A stretch of 63,984 nt of DNA from Halococcus salsus (GCF_009900715.1 NZ_JAAAJC010000010.1:1-63984); one strand, 5' to 3'. Positions 51,766 through 60,519 are shown, counted from the stretch's first letter. Translations and numbers: made by a program. The notes: generated by a model not told the origin, from the letters alone.

Positions 51766-52152
51766 TTCTCATCCCAACGTTTCAACGGAAGTTGAGACTG
51801 GTGCTCTCAATGCATAGGCCCCATTGAATGGAGTGAAAAAGTCCTCACGGTAGTTGGCGCTCGATTCCTCCTGGGTATCGTCAGATACCGGATAGGGAGT
51901 CCTGAACCACCTCGGATCACTGATTTGGGTGTTCCTCATGTGACTCATTCCGCCGTCAACCTGTTCAGTAGCTGCTTCCGTGACGTTCCTGTGTAGAAAC
52001 TCCCAGCGCGAAGAATGCTTGCTCATCGGATGGGAGTAGAGACGCTATCTGTTCCCCCTGATCGACTTATGTGAATCCTCTCAGCTGGATCCGTCTCAGA
52101 CATAATTCGAATCGCCGCAACTTATTTCTACGTATAGTCTGTAGATGGACTC
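51766..52152. other. Intergenic region with the second 33-bp repeat
   Basis: Contains the repeat at 51788-51820. The ATTTCTACG stretch about 25 bases before the ATG-proximal region (near 52125) may serve the TumA-like gene. No ORF is supportable. Confidence 0.4.
51788..51820 (+). repeat. 33-bp direct repeat, right copy
   Basis: GAAGTTGAGACTGGTG...TCAATGCATAGGCC, same orientation as 46375-46407. The pair encloses the recombinase, sulfatase, integrase and channel genes. Confidence 0.6.
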
Positions 52153-52671
52153 ATGAGCGAGAAATCAGCGCAAGGGTGGACTGACGGGCTATCGGGGGCC
52201 GAGCGCGTCGAAGCTGTTGCACTCACTGTCAGTGAACCACGAACGGCAAACTGGATCGCTACAGAGGCCGAGGTGGCCCACGAAACGGCGACGAAGTACC
52301 TCAAACGACTCGCTGACGACGGCAAACTGACTGCAGATACACGTGGTCAGCAGACCACCTACGAGCCGGATCCCGTTGGCCAGTATCTCCTCGAGATGCG
52401 CGAGCTCTATGAAGAACACTCACCCGATGAACTCGCTGCGAGCCTCGAAGCGATGAACGAGCAAATTCGAACGTGGAAGCGTGACTACGACACAGAGACC
52501 CCCAACGAGCTCCGTGCGAGCCTCGGGAAAACCGGTGATACTACGGACGAAGGCGAACGTCGCCAGGCTGCTCGCGAGTGGGATCACCTCCGGACTCGCC
52601 GCCGTCTCGTCGAGGATGCATTGCAACTCTACGACCGGTTTCCTGGAGAACGGCGCTCTGCCTCCGCATGA
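52153..52671 (+). CDS. Winged-helix protein (DUF7342-like), possible antitoxin
   Basis: A 172-residue protein. Residues 15-75 are a winged helix: VEAVALTVSEPRTANWIATE, AEVAHETATKYLKRLADDGK (recognition helix) and LTADTRGQQTTYEPDP (wing). A long charged helical region follows (LLEMRELYEEHSPDELAASL, WKRDYDTETPNELRASLG). This layout is known in haloarchaeal DUF7342 HTH proteins. The stop overlaps the next start by four bases (ATGA), so it is tightly paired with the TumE-like protein and may repress the operon and neutralise its product. Confidence 0.75.
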   Translation: MSEKSAQGWTDGLSGAERVEAVALTVSEPRTANWIATEAEVAHETATKYLKRLADDGKLTADTRGQQTTYEPDPVGQYLLEMRELYEEHSPDELAASLEAMNEQIRTWKRDYDTETPNELRASLGKTGDTTDEGERRQAAREWDHLRTRRRLVEDALQLYDRFPGERRSASA

Positions 52672-53105
52672 ATCCGGGAGTGGAAAACCCAGCTCTCTAT
52701 CGGACCCTTTGGGATACACTGGAACGGCAAGCTGAGATCATCTCCGTTCGGTTTGAGCCAGATGCGATTCAGAAACGCTACCTCGCTGCGACGGTCGACC
52801 CACAGCGCGTTGTTCCACCGACTGGACCTGACTCGCCCCAGCTCGAAGTCCATTGGAAACTAACGCCGCCCCACGACGAATTCAGAATCGACTACGCTGA
52901 CCCCAATTTGGATTTTCATTGTGGCTGGCATCAGGACGAAGATCACGATGAGCTGGGTATGGCGCATTTCCAGTACCAGACGGCTTCAATGGAAACCCCC
53001 CATCGCGAAGGTACCGAATTCGAAGCGGCTTCTCCGCCGAAAATCCTCTGGGAGTGCTGTGACGATCTCTTCGGGACTGTGATTCCCGAATATACTGCTC
53101 TGTAG
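52668..53105 (+). CDS. TumE-like putative toxin (DUF6516-related)
   Basis: A 145-residue protein starting MNPGVENPALYRTLWDTLER. The middle and end resemble the TumE/DUF6516 layout: LEVHWKLTPPHDEFRIDYAD (strands), CGWHQDEDHDELGMAHFQYQ (where TumE proteins have HWQD...RWDN), METPHREGTEFEAASPP (where they have PHH..TFPHHKH), then ILWECCDDLF. The resemblance is by pattern only and the motifs are altered. Coupled translation with an HTH gene supports a toxin-antitoxin reading. Confidence 0.5.
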   Translation: MNPGVENPALYRTLWDTLERQAEIISVRFEPDAIQKRYLAATVDPQRVVPPTGPDSPQLEVHWKLTPPHDEFRIDYADPNLDFHCGWHQDEDHDELGMAHFQYQTASMETPHREGTEFEAASPPKILWECCDDLFGTVIPEYTAL

Positions 53106-53231
53106 GCTCGCTAGATGAAAATACATTTAGAGAAATTTTGGGTATCTATTCCCGATGATGAAATCGAAGACCTCACGGAATTCTCGCCGGGCAGTGCATT
53201 CGCTGACGGTGCGAAATAACTCTGAAAGGAG

Positions 53232-53256
53232 TGCGAGGGGCAGGATTTGAACCCGC
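53232..53256 (-). other. 3'-end fragment of a tRNA gene (attachment-site-like)
   Basis: On the minus strand the sequence gives a T-arm GCGGGTTCAAATCCTGC (53240-53256) followed by the 3' acceptor strand CCCTCGC and discriminator A (53232-53239). The upstream part does not make a D-arm and anticodon arm with a matching GCGAGGG 5' strand, so the tRNA is incomplete. Haloarchaeal tRNA-Leu genes have this kind of acceptor. Such 3' fragments mark att sites of integrated elements; a dead integrase lies 2.8 kb away. Confidence 0.65.
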
Positions 53257-53298
53257 GCCGTCGGGGAAGCCATCGTTTCCTCGCTACCACTCAACATT

Positions 53299-53454
53299 AT
53301 GACGATAGATACAGCGCTCTTCTTGCCGTTGATATTCGGCTATTTCGTTGTGCTCTATTCTGCGTTTAGTGGTCTATTGAAACAGGTGAATCATACTAAT
53401 GCTAGACTCGAGCTCGCTACCGCCGGAAAGAAATGTGGATCGTTGCCAAGATGA
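53299..53454 (+). CDS. Possible small membrane peptide (51 aa)
   Basis: Starts MTIDTALFLPLIFGYFVVLY and has one membrane helix, then a basic tail ending CGSLPR. Only length, helix and a clean frame support it. It could be the first part of a broken gene with the next ORF. Confidence 0.3.
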   Translation: MTIDTALFLPLIFGYFVVLYSAFSGLLKQVNHTNARLELATAGKKCGSLPR

Positions 53455-53510
53455 GACGGATATCACATTAGTCCAAGTCCGTGGTTGGACGAAACCTCAC
53501 TCACAAAATG

Positions 53511-53744
53511 GTCCCAGTATATCGAGGTCGTATCTCAGCTCTAGAATTCTCGTTGAGTGGCTCGAGCTCACTAATTGGTATTACAGGAGGTTTACTTGGA
53601 GCAACCGTTGGTGAGCCTCCTGGATTCAGGATATATCTTACAACAAGTCTCCTGACTGTCGCGGTTTTATTCTACAACATCAAACTTCCACCAAGCAGTG
53701 ATTCCCGTCGCCTTCCAGGGATTCAACAAAGCGCATTACAGTAA
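53511..53744 (+). CDS. Small membrane protein, unknown
   Basis: A 77-residue frame with two possible helices (SSLIGITGGLLGATVG, YLTTSLLTVAVLFYNIK) and a polar end. The frame is open from 53481. No family recognised; the start is uncertain. It lies between the tRNA fragment and FNT copy 2. Confidence 0.35.
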   Translation, partial: VPVYRGRISALEFSLSGSSSLIGITGGLLGATVGEPPGFRIYLTTSLLTVAVLFYNIKLPPSSDSRRLPGIQQSALQ

Positions 53745-53791
53745 TAGGAAAACCGTGTAACTCTCATGAGTGGAACGAGAGTGTTGTTGTA

Positions 53792-54637
53792 GTGAATTCT
53801 GAAACGGACGAACCCTCGGGCGCAACGTTGTCGTATCGGAACATCATTGAGCGCGAGATGGAGAACGCATTGAAGGAGATGGACCGACCCGCGCTTGGGA
53901 CATTCATTTCGGGGTTCTCTGCAGGACTCAACTTGAGTTTCGGCGCACTGTTTATGGCGATGGTGCTCACCTTTGCTGGCGGGTTCGGTTCGGACCTCAC
54001 GAAACAGGTCGCACTCGCGGGCGTCTCTTCGATCGCTTTTCTGTTTGTAGTCATTGGTCAGACCGAATTGTTCACCGCTCATTCTACTATGGCAGTTCTC
54101 CCGGTGCTCGATGGGCGAGCGTCGATTCGCGACCTCGGGCGGATTTGGAGCGTAACGTATGTCTCGAATCTGCTGGGATGTGCGGTATTCGTTGGGCTCA
54201 TCGCTGCTATCGGTGAACCGATGGGCATTGCCACCGCCTCAGCTTTCGGGTCGCTCGCAGACGCGCTCATCAATGTTCCATGGTGGACCGTGCTCCTCTC
54301 GGGTGTCGTTGCGGGATGGTTAATGGGTATGGCGACATGGCTCTCAGCTGCCAGCCGTGATACGATTGGACGGATCATCTTCGTATTACTCACCACCGCA
54401 GCCATCGGCTTCGGGCCGTTTCATCACGCGATTCTCGGGACAACCGAAGTGCTTTCAGCAATCGTTCTGGATGCGGGCGTCACGCCTGGAGCGTTCGTCC
54501 CATTCCTTGTTTTCACTACCCTCGGCAATATCATCGGTGGCACGGTGTTCGTTGCTCTACTCAATTACGGTCATATCGCGCTTGCAGGTGAGCAGAAAGA
54601 CATAGACTTCCAAGCAGATGGGATTGAGGATTCGTAG
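53792..54637 (+). CDS. Formate/nitrite transporter (FNT) family protein, copy 2
   Basis: A 281-residue protein nearly identical to copy 1 (43409-44254), differing by scattered substitutions such as FGSLADALINVPWW against FGSLAGALIEVPWW and LDAGVTPGAFVPF against LGAGVAPRAFIPF. The GTG at 53792 is the only possible start before upstream in-frame stops and is used to set the start of copy 1. Many differences are silent, so both copies look functional. A Zn-ribbon gene and SMR copy 2 follow. Confidence 0.9.
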   Translation: MNSETDEPSGATLSYRNIIEREMENALKEMDRPALGTFISGFSAGLNLSFGALFMAMVLTFAGGFGSDLTKQVALAGVSSIAFLFVVIGQTELFTAHSTMAVLPVLDGRASIRDLGRIWSVTYVSNLLGCAVFVGLIAAIGEPMGIATASAFGSLADALINVPWWTVLLSGVVAGWLMGMATWLSAASRDTIGRIIFVLLTTAAIGFGPFHHAILGTTEVLSAIVLDAGVTPGAFVPFLVFTTLGNIIGGTVFVALLNYGHIALAGEQKDIDFQADGIEDS

Positions 54638-54810
54638 TTCACACAGCAAAAAGTCCCAATTTAGAGAAGAGACGCTGTTTTCGTCAGTCATTTCACGAGA
54701 ATCTTACCGAGGAGGATCACTGCGCCAAAGGAATACCTCAAGCTGCTGAAGAGAAGCATAGTGAGTAAACCGGCAAAAGAAATATGCTAAATCATAACAA
54801 ACGTTGTGAG

Positions 54811-54996
54811 ATGGGGTCTGTACCAACCAAGGGTATTGAGACACCTACTAAAACTCCCTCTCAAGAACCTGGTTTCGTTTCGTGTCCAAACTGTGGGACT
54901 ATCAACAAAAAATTCTATTGGTATTGTCGAGAGTGTATAAAATCTCTACGAGCTACTTCACAGACTCAATATATCCATGTAGCAAAAATAAAATGA
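54811..54996 (+). CDS. Small zinc-ribbon protein (61 aa)
   Basis: Begins MGSVPTKGIETPTKTPSQEP, then FVSCPNCGTINKKFYWYCRE and CIKSL, giving CPNC...CREC, a zinc ribbon. The ATG at 54811 sits in a context without the upstream HNKRCE residues of the longer frame. Related to haloarchaeal DUF7577-like ribbon proteins. Role unknown. Confidence 0.6.
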   Translation: MGSVPTKGIETPTKTPSQEPGFVSCPNCGTINKKFYWYCRECIKSLRATSQTQYIHVAKIK

Positions 54997-55014
54997 AGAG
55001 CTTTGCTATACTAT

Positions 55015-55098
55015 CTAATTGAGAACCTCCCCGACAGGCGTTCGACCATCAAGCGCTTGATTCGGTCGATCGTAGTTGTAATAATACCACGGCTGTCG
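55015..55098 (-). pseudogene. C-terminal scrap of an rve-type transposase
   Basis: Reads RQPWYYYNYDRPNQALDGRT and PVGEVLN before a stop, the typical end of IS3/IS481-like integrase-core transposases (YN..RPHQALGG.TP). Upstream sequence is unrelated, so only the last 27 codons remain. Confidence 0.7.
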
Positions 55099-55242
55099 CA
55101 GTCAACGCACGGTGCTGGCTGGACCCCTTTCCCAAGACGCGTGAGATGGATTGATCCGCATTGATGTCCCATTTATTTCTGATAATTCTCGATTTGGATA
55201 TATGTGAGAAGAAAAACGACGCACAAATTTTCTAGACTAAAA

Positions 55243-55566
55243 TCATCCACTTGTTAGCTCTAGACCGACGACTCCGAGGATAATCAAACCAATAAATCCG
55301 AATCGAGCGACGCTAGATGACTCGTCGAAGAGGACAACACCTAGTACAGCAGTAGCAGTTGCCCCAATCCCTGTCCAGACAGCATATGCAGTACCAATCG
55401 GGAGCGACTGCACAGCCTTCGCAAGCAAGAGCACGCTGATTGCCATAGATACTATAGTAGCGATACTTGGAATGGGATTACTGAATCCATCAGAGAATTC
55501 TAATCCAATTGCCCAGCCCGTTTCAAACACAGCAGCGACTAGGAGATACAGCCATGCGGTATTCAT
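55243..55566 (-). CDS. SMR-family small multidrug transporter, copy 2
   Basis: A 107-residue four-helix SMR protein closely related to copy 1: WLYLLVAAVFETGWAIGLEF (essential Glu), SMAISVLLLAKAVQSLPIGT, YAVWTGIGATATAVLGVVLF and FIGLIILGVVGLELTSG. It is shorter than copy 1 at the C-terminus, which is the usual family length (about 105-110). In both copies of the module an FNT gene lies within 1-2 kb. Confidence 0.93.
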   Translation of the reverse strand: MNTAWLYLLVAAVFETGWAIGLEFSDGFSNPIPSIATIVSMAISVLLLAKAVQSLPIGTAYAVWTGIGATATAVLGVVLFDESSSVARFGFIGLIILGVVGLELTSG

Positions 55567-55654
55567 CCTCGAACAAAGGCACGCACGACTGTAATTCCTA
55601 CCGATTCGTTCCTATAGCCAAATTCATATACTCGTCGTAGACGTCCCCTTGGAG

Positions 55655-56137
55655 ATGGCGCCAGATGCTGACTCAGAATATATCGAACGCACGCTTGATC
55701 TCGCTCATGAAAATATCGAAGACGGTGGGCGTCCGTTCTCGTGTGTTATCGTTCGAGATGGCGAGATTTTAGCTGAGAGCCCCAATCTCGTCGAGCAGAC
55801 CAACAATCCCGTGGCTCACGCAGAAACCGTTGCAATCGAACAGGCCTGTAAGCGAATCCAGAGCGAGGATCTCTCCGGCTGCGACGTGTACGTGATGGCA
55901 CATCCCTGTCCGATGTGTCTCGGTGCGCTCTATTATTGCAGCCCCGACCGAGTAATCTTCCTCACTCAAAGAGAAGACTACGAACAGTACTACACTGATA
56001 GCCGAAAATATTTCGAATTCGGAGAATTCTACGATGAATACGCTAAGGACTGGGATGAGCGGAACCTCCCACTCGTTTACGAACAAAACGACGATGGGCT
56101 CGAAGTCTACAAACGCTGGCAGAGTCTCAACAGCTGA
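55655..56137 (+). CDS. Nucleoside/guanine deaminase (cytidine-deaminase-like zinc enzyme)
   Basis: A 160-residue CDA-fold deaminase. The zinc motifs are HAETVAI (HAE, with catalytic Glu) and HPCPMCLGALYYCSPDRVIF (PCxxC). FSCVIVRDGEILAESPN is the substrate-binding strand pair. The C-terminal part (FEFGEFYDEYAKDWDERNLP) is like guanine-deaminase/tRNA-adenosine-deaminase-related proteins such as GuaD. It should deaminate guanine or a related base. The ATG at 55655 is preferred to the TTG at 55649. It is divergent from SMR copy 2. Confidence 0.9.
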   Translation: MAPDADSEYIERTLDLAHENIEDGGRPFSCVIVRDGEILAESPNLVEQTNNPVAHAETVAIEQACKRIQSEDLSGCDVYVMAHPCPMCLGALYYCSPDRVIFLTQREDYEQYYTDSRKYFEFGEFYDEYAKDWDERNLPLVYEQNDDGLEVYKRWQSLNS

Positions 56138-56204
56138 GCTCGCGATCCTTCACCGATTTGTGAGATCGCGGGTTAGAAAAGACAGTGTTTGAGATGATAG
56201 CTAC

Positions 56205-56897
56205 TCATCCCTGTTCGTGGATGAATTCCGCGAGTTTATTGGCTGAGGTGACTTCATGGAGTGATCGACTTTCGTAGATAAGGGTGGGAACATCACCCAC
56301 ACCCGCGTGACGTGCCTCCGCACACTGAGTGAGCACTTGCTCGCGAGCATCTGCTTTCTTCAGTGGGATGTCGATAGCATTTCTATTGAGTCCGCTCTCT
56401 TCAGCAATGTTACGAAGAACCCCTGTATCGCTGATATCCTCACCATTGCACCAGAGTGCAGTGAAAATTCGGTCGGTAAACGCGAACCAGCGATTTGGGT
56501 GTTCGTGCTTGATGTACCATGATACAATCTGTGCGGGAAGTGAGTCTACAAGTGGGACGTCTGCGGGTGAGAGCATAGTCCCGTCATCATGTTTCTGAGC
56601 GAGTTTGGAAATCTTCGTATGCACCTGTTCCGGATATCCAATATCATACTGGGTATCGAGAAAACCGCCTGTAGTCCGCTTTTGGTGCCGGATATCGTAG
56701 GGAAGCCAATTAACGAGAGGATGATTTGGGTGAGACTGACGATATTCGACGAGTGATTGCTGTTCCAGATAGCAGAATGGACAGACATAGTCTGCATAGA
56801 GTGTGAGTGTACGGTTAGAGGGGTTCACGATTTGACGAAGGGTGCAGAACAGAAATATGACTAGCAAGACTGTTGATCCGATAATATAGACCATCAA
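56205..56897 (-). CDS. DsbA/FrnE-family thioredoxin-fold protein with N-terminal anchor
   Basis: A 230-residue protein. A hydrophobic helix (residues 2-20, YIIGSTVLLVIFLFCTL) precedes the thioredoxin fold: LTLYADYVCPFCYLEQQSLV has the CPFC redox pair, and the C-terminal GVGDVPTLIYES carries the cis-Pro loop (VPT). Between them lies the helical insert of the DsbA family. It probably makes or rearranges disulfides at the outer face, or acts as a FrnE-like isomerase. It lies downstream of and convergent with the deaminase. Confidence 0.88.
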   Translation of the reverse strand: MMVYIIGSTVLLVIFLFCTLRQIVNPSNRTLTLYADYVCPFCYLEQQSLVEYRQSHPNHPLVNWLPYDIRHQKRTTGGFLDTQYDIGYPEQVHTKISKLAQKHDDGTMLSPADVPLVDSLPAQIVSWYIKHEHPNRWFAFTDRIFTALWCNGEDISDTGVLRNIAEESGLNRNAIDIPLKKADAREQVLTQCAEARHAGVGDVPTLIYESRSLHEVTSANKLAEFIHEQG

Positions 56898-57103
56898 TTG
56901 CTTTACTCTCTGACCAAGGTTGACAGTCGAGTCTATAAGTATCCTCAGAGTAGAGATTCGTGGTGGGAACTGAAAAGGGAATGTTCACAATGCTACTGAA
57001 AGCGCTTTTACCCAACCATTTTGTACCAGATTGCCAGTCAACGCCTGATACCCTATATTGAAAAGCCAGAGATATTGTCTGACCGGTAAGAGGAGATGTT
57101 GGT

Positions 57104-57709
57104 ATGACTTTCGCTAATCAAACAATCGATGAATTTCTTGGAAATGTCGCATCAGACAACATCACACCAAGCGGAGGAGCAGTTGCTGCTATTAGCGGAG
57201 CGGCCGGAGCAGCACTTTGTGAGATGGTTTGTATCCATACCCTAAGACAAACCGCTGACCCTGATGTAGAACAGGAACTAACCACTATCCGTGCCGAATC
57301 CAGTGCGTATCGACAACGTTTGGTAGAACTTGCTGATGAGGACTCAGCAGCGGTAAACGAATTGCAGAGCGCCTTCAATTCACCACACATAGAGCATCAC
57401 GACGAGGAAATGCAGAAAGCCATGAAACGGGCCACTAATGCCCCTCTGAAGACGGCCGAGGCATGTCTTGAAGTCATTGAGCTTGCAATCACAGCATCTG
57501 AACTGTGCAACCAGAATGCTATCGCAGATGTTGGAACCGGTGCCTCACTTGCATATGGTTCACTTCGGGCATCAGTTCTTACTGTTCAATTCAATCTTCA
57601 GATGATTGATGACGAGACCTACGTTGATGAGGTATCCGTGCGTACCGATCATCTCAAAGATTCTGCAGAGCGAAAAGTAGCGGCAGTGGCAGAAAGCGTC
57701 AATAGCTAG
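57104..57709 (+). CDS. Cyclodeaminase/cyclohydrolase family protein (FTCD C-terminal type)
   Basis: A 201-residue helical protein matching the formimidoyl-THF cyclodeaminase (FchA) family: TIDEFLGNVASDNITPSGGA, VAAISGAAGAALCEMVC, ATNAPLKTAEACLEVIELAI, and ALAxGDVG-like NAIADVGTGASLAYGSLRAS. The family converts 5-formimino-THF to 5,10-methenyl-THF or opens methenyl-THF. No histidine or glycine degradation partner is near, so it may serve folate interconversion generally. ATG at 57104 follows AGGAGATG, a ribosome-binding site. Confidence 0.88.
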   Translation: MTFANQTIDEFLGNVASDNITPSGGAVAAISGAAGAALCEMVCIHTLRQTADPDVEQELTTIRAESSAYRQRLVELADEDSAAVNELQSAFNSPHIEHHDEEMQKAMKRATNAPLKTAEACLEVIELAITASELCNQNAIADVGTGASLAYGSLRASVLTVQFNLQMIDDETYVDEVSVRTDHLKDSAERKVAAVAESVNS

Positions 57710-57875
57710 CTCAAAAGGAGCAAGTCATAATTTAGAATGGGTATAGTGGTGTTCCTATAACTGAATAGTATCTTGAGACGTCTTTGTGGTCTGTCGCTGA
57801 TGACCTCGAAGTGTCTCATACTCAAAGAGAGCCGATTACCGGTGTCTTCAAGTTACCCAATAGTAGATATCCGAG

Positions 57876-59051
57876 GTGAAAACGGGACGACGGGTACTTG
57901 TAGTATTGATGGGTGGGTTCTTTGCTGCGATGGCTGCACGTCTCATTGTCAGTCCGATCGTCCCATATGCAGTTTCGACGTTCAATACGACCCCAGGGGT
58001 GCTTGGCCTTTCCCTCTCCGGAATGTGGCTTGCATACGCTCTCGCTCAACTTCCTGCGGGAGTACTCGCTGCCCAGTATGGTACACGCCCACTCATCGTC
58101 GCAGGGCTACTTCTCACAGCAGCTGCATCCGGCTTGCTCGCAATTGCTCCATCCGTACTTGTGTTCGCCATTGCAGTGGTCAGCCTCGGTATCGGCCCAG
58201 GTCTCTACTTCCCAGCGGCTGCTGTTCTTCTGACAGAGACGAGCGAAAACGTCGGCGAAGCACTTGGACTTCATCTCGCGGGTGGCGATAGTGCAGGGAT
58301 CGTGATCCCACTCGTTGTGACCGTAATCGCCGGTTTCCAGGGCTGGCAGGCGGCGCCCCTTGTTGGTCTCTTCGTCGCTGGATCGATGGCAGTCATCGCC
58401 GTGTTCGCTCTCCCTCAAATTGATGGTCCTGCACCCAAGATTGACTCCAGCAAGAAGGAACTCACCACTGCACTCAACCGTGTCATTCATGATCCGGCTG
58501 TTCGACGCATCGTCCTCTTAGCGGGCTGCCTCACGTTCTGCTTCCAATCAGTGACATCCTTTCTCCCTGCGTATCTTCATGCCGCTCATAACCTATCGAT
58601 TCCTGCTGCGAATACTCGATTCAGTCTTGCGTTCGCTATCTGGATTATTGGTATGCCACTCGCCGGCCGACTCGCTGACCGCTTAGGGGCGAACGCTGTC
58701 CTCATCGCTACTGCGCTCATCTTGGCCACAGGAGTTGCAATCCTGATACTGGCTACTTCATCGCTCATAGTACTTATTGGGGTTGCTCTCCTTGGTTTAG
58801 GGATGTCCTGGGGTGGTGTACTTGGTGCGAAGACAATGACCGCCCTCGGGAGGAAAGGTCGGACAAGTGGATATAGAGCCGTCCGAGCAATGTATGGGAT
58901 TATAGGGGCTACAGGAAGTGTCGCGGTTGGGACGTTCGCCACGTGGGCAAACTGGCAGATCGGATGGAGTCTACTCTTTATCGTTGCAACACTCGCTCTC
59001 CTCATCCTTGGATGGGATATTCGAAAAGAGGCTTCAGTGAATATAGGGTAG
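57876..59051 (+). CDS. MFS transporter 1
   Basis: A 391-residue 12-helix major facilitator protein. The loop after helix 2 reads LPAGVLAAQYGTRPLIVAGL, the MFS motif A (G-x-x-x-D/Y-R-x-G-R-R like), and the equivalent in the second half is GMPLAGRLADRLGANAVLIA. The start is a GTG at 57876. The substrate cannot be read. A second MFS gene of a different subfamily follows about 165 bases later on the same strand. Confidence 0.88.
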   Translation: MKTGRRVLVVLMGGFFAAMAARLIVSPIVPYAVSTFNTTPGVLGLSLSGMWLAYALAQLPAGVLAAQYGTRPLIVAGLLLTAAASGLLAIAPSVLVFAIAVVSLGIGPGLYFPAAAVLLTETSENVGEALGLHLAGGDSAGIVIPLVVTVIAGFQGWQAAPLVGLFVAGSMAVIAVFALPQIDGPAPKIDSSKKELTTALNRVIHDPAVRRIVLLAGCLTFCFQSVTSFLPAYLHAAHNLSIPAANTRFSLAFAIWIIGMPLAGRLADRLGANAVLIATALILATGVAILILATSSLIVLIGVALLGLGMSWGGVLGAKTMTALGRKGRTSGYRAVRAMYGIIGATGSVAVGTFATWANWQIGWSLLFIVATLALLILGWDIRKEASVNIG

Positions 59052-59215
59052 CGAAACCAAAGCACCGCAAAACATCCTTCTAGAGAGCCTATGTCAATCA
59101 GAACAATCTGGGACTTACCACACGTATGTACCGGCTAAAAATCATACCTATTCATTTTCTCGAAGTGCTTTGATTGGATCACCAGCTTCATACACTGTAT
59201 CAACGGATCGCTGCT

Positions 59216-60451
59216 ATGGACGACAATGATCGGGCTATTACTAGCCTCGTAGTACTTTCGCACTCTCTAGTCCACACCTATGAATTTGCCATGCCGATCT
59301 TCATCCCTGTCTGGCTCTCACAGTTCAACTCAACGGCATTCCTTGTTGGGAGCGTAATTACGGTAGGGGTGTTTCTCTATGGAGTTGGGTCGCTGCCCGC
59401 TGGTATTCTAACCGATCGTATCGGTTCTCAGCCTTTGCTAGTTGGCTGTCTCGCGGGTATGGGCCTCGCCTTCCTTGGAGTGAGTGTCGCTCCGAATCTC
59501 ATCGTACTGGCATTCGCACTTGCTATCTGGGGTACTGCAGCGAGTGTACATCATCCAGCGGGGCTAACACTGATTACAAGAAATTCCTCCACTCGTGGAG
59601 ATGTCTTCGCCTATCACGGAATGGCAGGAAACATAGGTACCGCTGCTGGTCCATTGCTCACAACTCTCCTTCTTGTAGCTTTCAACAACGATTGGCGGTT
59701 CGTGGCACTCATTTTAGCACTTCCAGCGCTCTTCGCATCCGTTCTCGCTGCCCGAATTAGTGTTAATGAGGGCACTGTGACTACCACTACTGATGGCGGA
59801 GCACGCGCGCCCGATATTGATTCCATTGGAGAGTTCTTCGACACCTCTAGACTCCTCTTTGCGAGTGCATTCATTGTGGTCTTTGGGATGGTAATGAGCT
59901 ACGGGCTCTACTATCGGGGCTCCCTAACGTTTCTCCCAGAGATGTTCTCGGGTTTCGAAGCGATCCGCCCAATTCACGCCTTTGGCGGAACATTTGAACC
60001 TGGCAACTACGTTTTTGCAGGGCTACTCGCTATGGGTCTATTTGGACAGTATGTCGGTGGAAAACTAACAGACCGAATCCGGGTCGAAATTGGACTTACC
60101 ACGGGTTTCGCCATGCTCGCGATCCTCGCTGTTGGGTACGTTCCGGTCTCAAATGCAGGTCTTGGTCCATTGCTCGTCCTATCAACGGTATTCGGTTTCG
60201 TACTTTTTTACATCCAACCGTTCTATCAGGCGGCTGTTGCGGAGTATACCCCACCAGCTGCCCGCGGACTCTCGTATGGATTCACTTACTTCGGCGATTT
60301 CGGGTTTGGTGCCCTTGCTGCATCTGGGGCCGGAGCGATACTAACGTATTCTTCTGCTACAGTGCTATTTGCAATCCTCGCCATTATTGCCGTTGTTGGT
60401 GGCGGATTTAGCACCTACCTACTTTCCCGGAGAGACTCTAAGAGTGATTGA
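59216..60451 (+). CDS. MFS transporter 2
   Basis: About 411 residues and 12 helices. Motif A reads GSLPAGILTDRIGSQPLLVG in the first half and GQYVGGKLTDRIRVEIGLTT in the second. VHHPAGLTLITRNSSTRGDV and HGMAGNIGTAAGPLL are typical of the FosR/CynX-like MFS group (fosmidomycin-resistance-like proteins). A long loop with Thr/Gly residues separates the halves (GTVTTTTDGGARAPDIDS). ATG at 59216 is preferred over the open frame from 59174. The Lrp regulator on the other strand is a plausible controller. Confidence 0.88.
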   Translation: MDDNDRAITSLVVLSHSLVHTYEFAMPIFIPVWLSQFNSTAFLVGSVITVGVFLYGVGSLPAGILTDRIGSQPLLVGCLAGMGLAFLGVSVAPNLIVLAFALAIWGTAASVHHPAGLTLITRNSSTRGDVFAYHGMAGNIGTAAGPLLTTLLLVAFNNDWRFVALILALPALFASVLAARISVNEGTVTTTTDGGARAPDIDSIGEFFDTSRLLFASAFIVVFGMVMSYGLYYRGSLTFLPEMFSGFEAIRPIHAFGGTFEPGNYVFAGLLAMGLFGQYVGGKLTDRIRVEIGLTTGFAMLAILAVGYVPVSNAGLGPLLVLSTVFGFVLFYIQPFYQAAVAEYTPPAARGLSYGFTYFGDFGFGALAASGAGAILTYSSATVLFAILAIIAVVGGGFSTYLLSRRDSKSD

Positions 60452-60519
60452 ATTAGCCTTCTGCATGTAGCTAGGCAACACTCTAACCTATGTCAGTCTA
60501 TGGAGGAAGTCAGGGGATG

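Noticed and set aside
53232-53300. Complete tRNA gene
   Set aside because: The T-arm and 3' acceptor strand are perfect, but no D-arm, anticodon arm or 5' GCGAGGG strand follows in the right place; only a 3' fragment is present.
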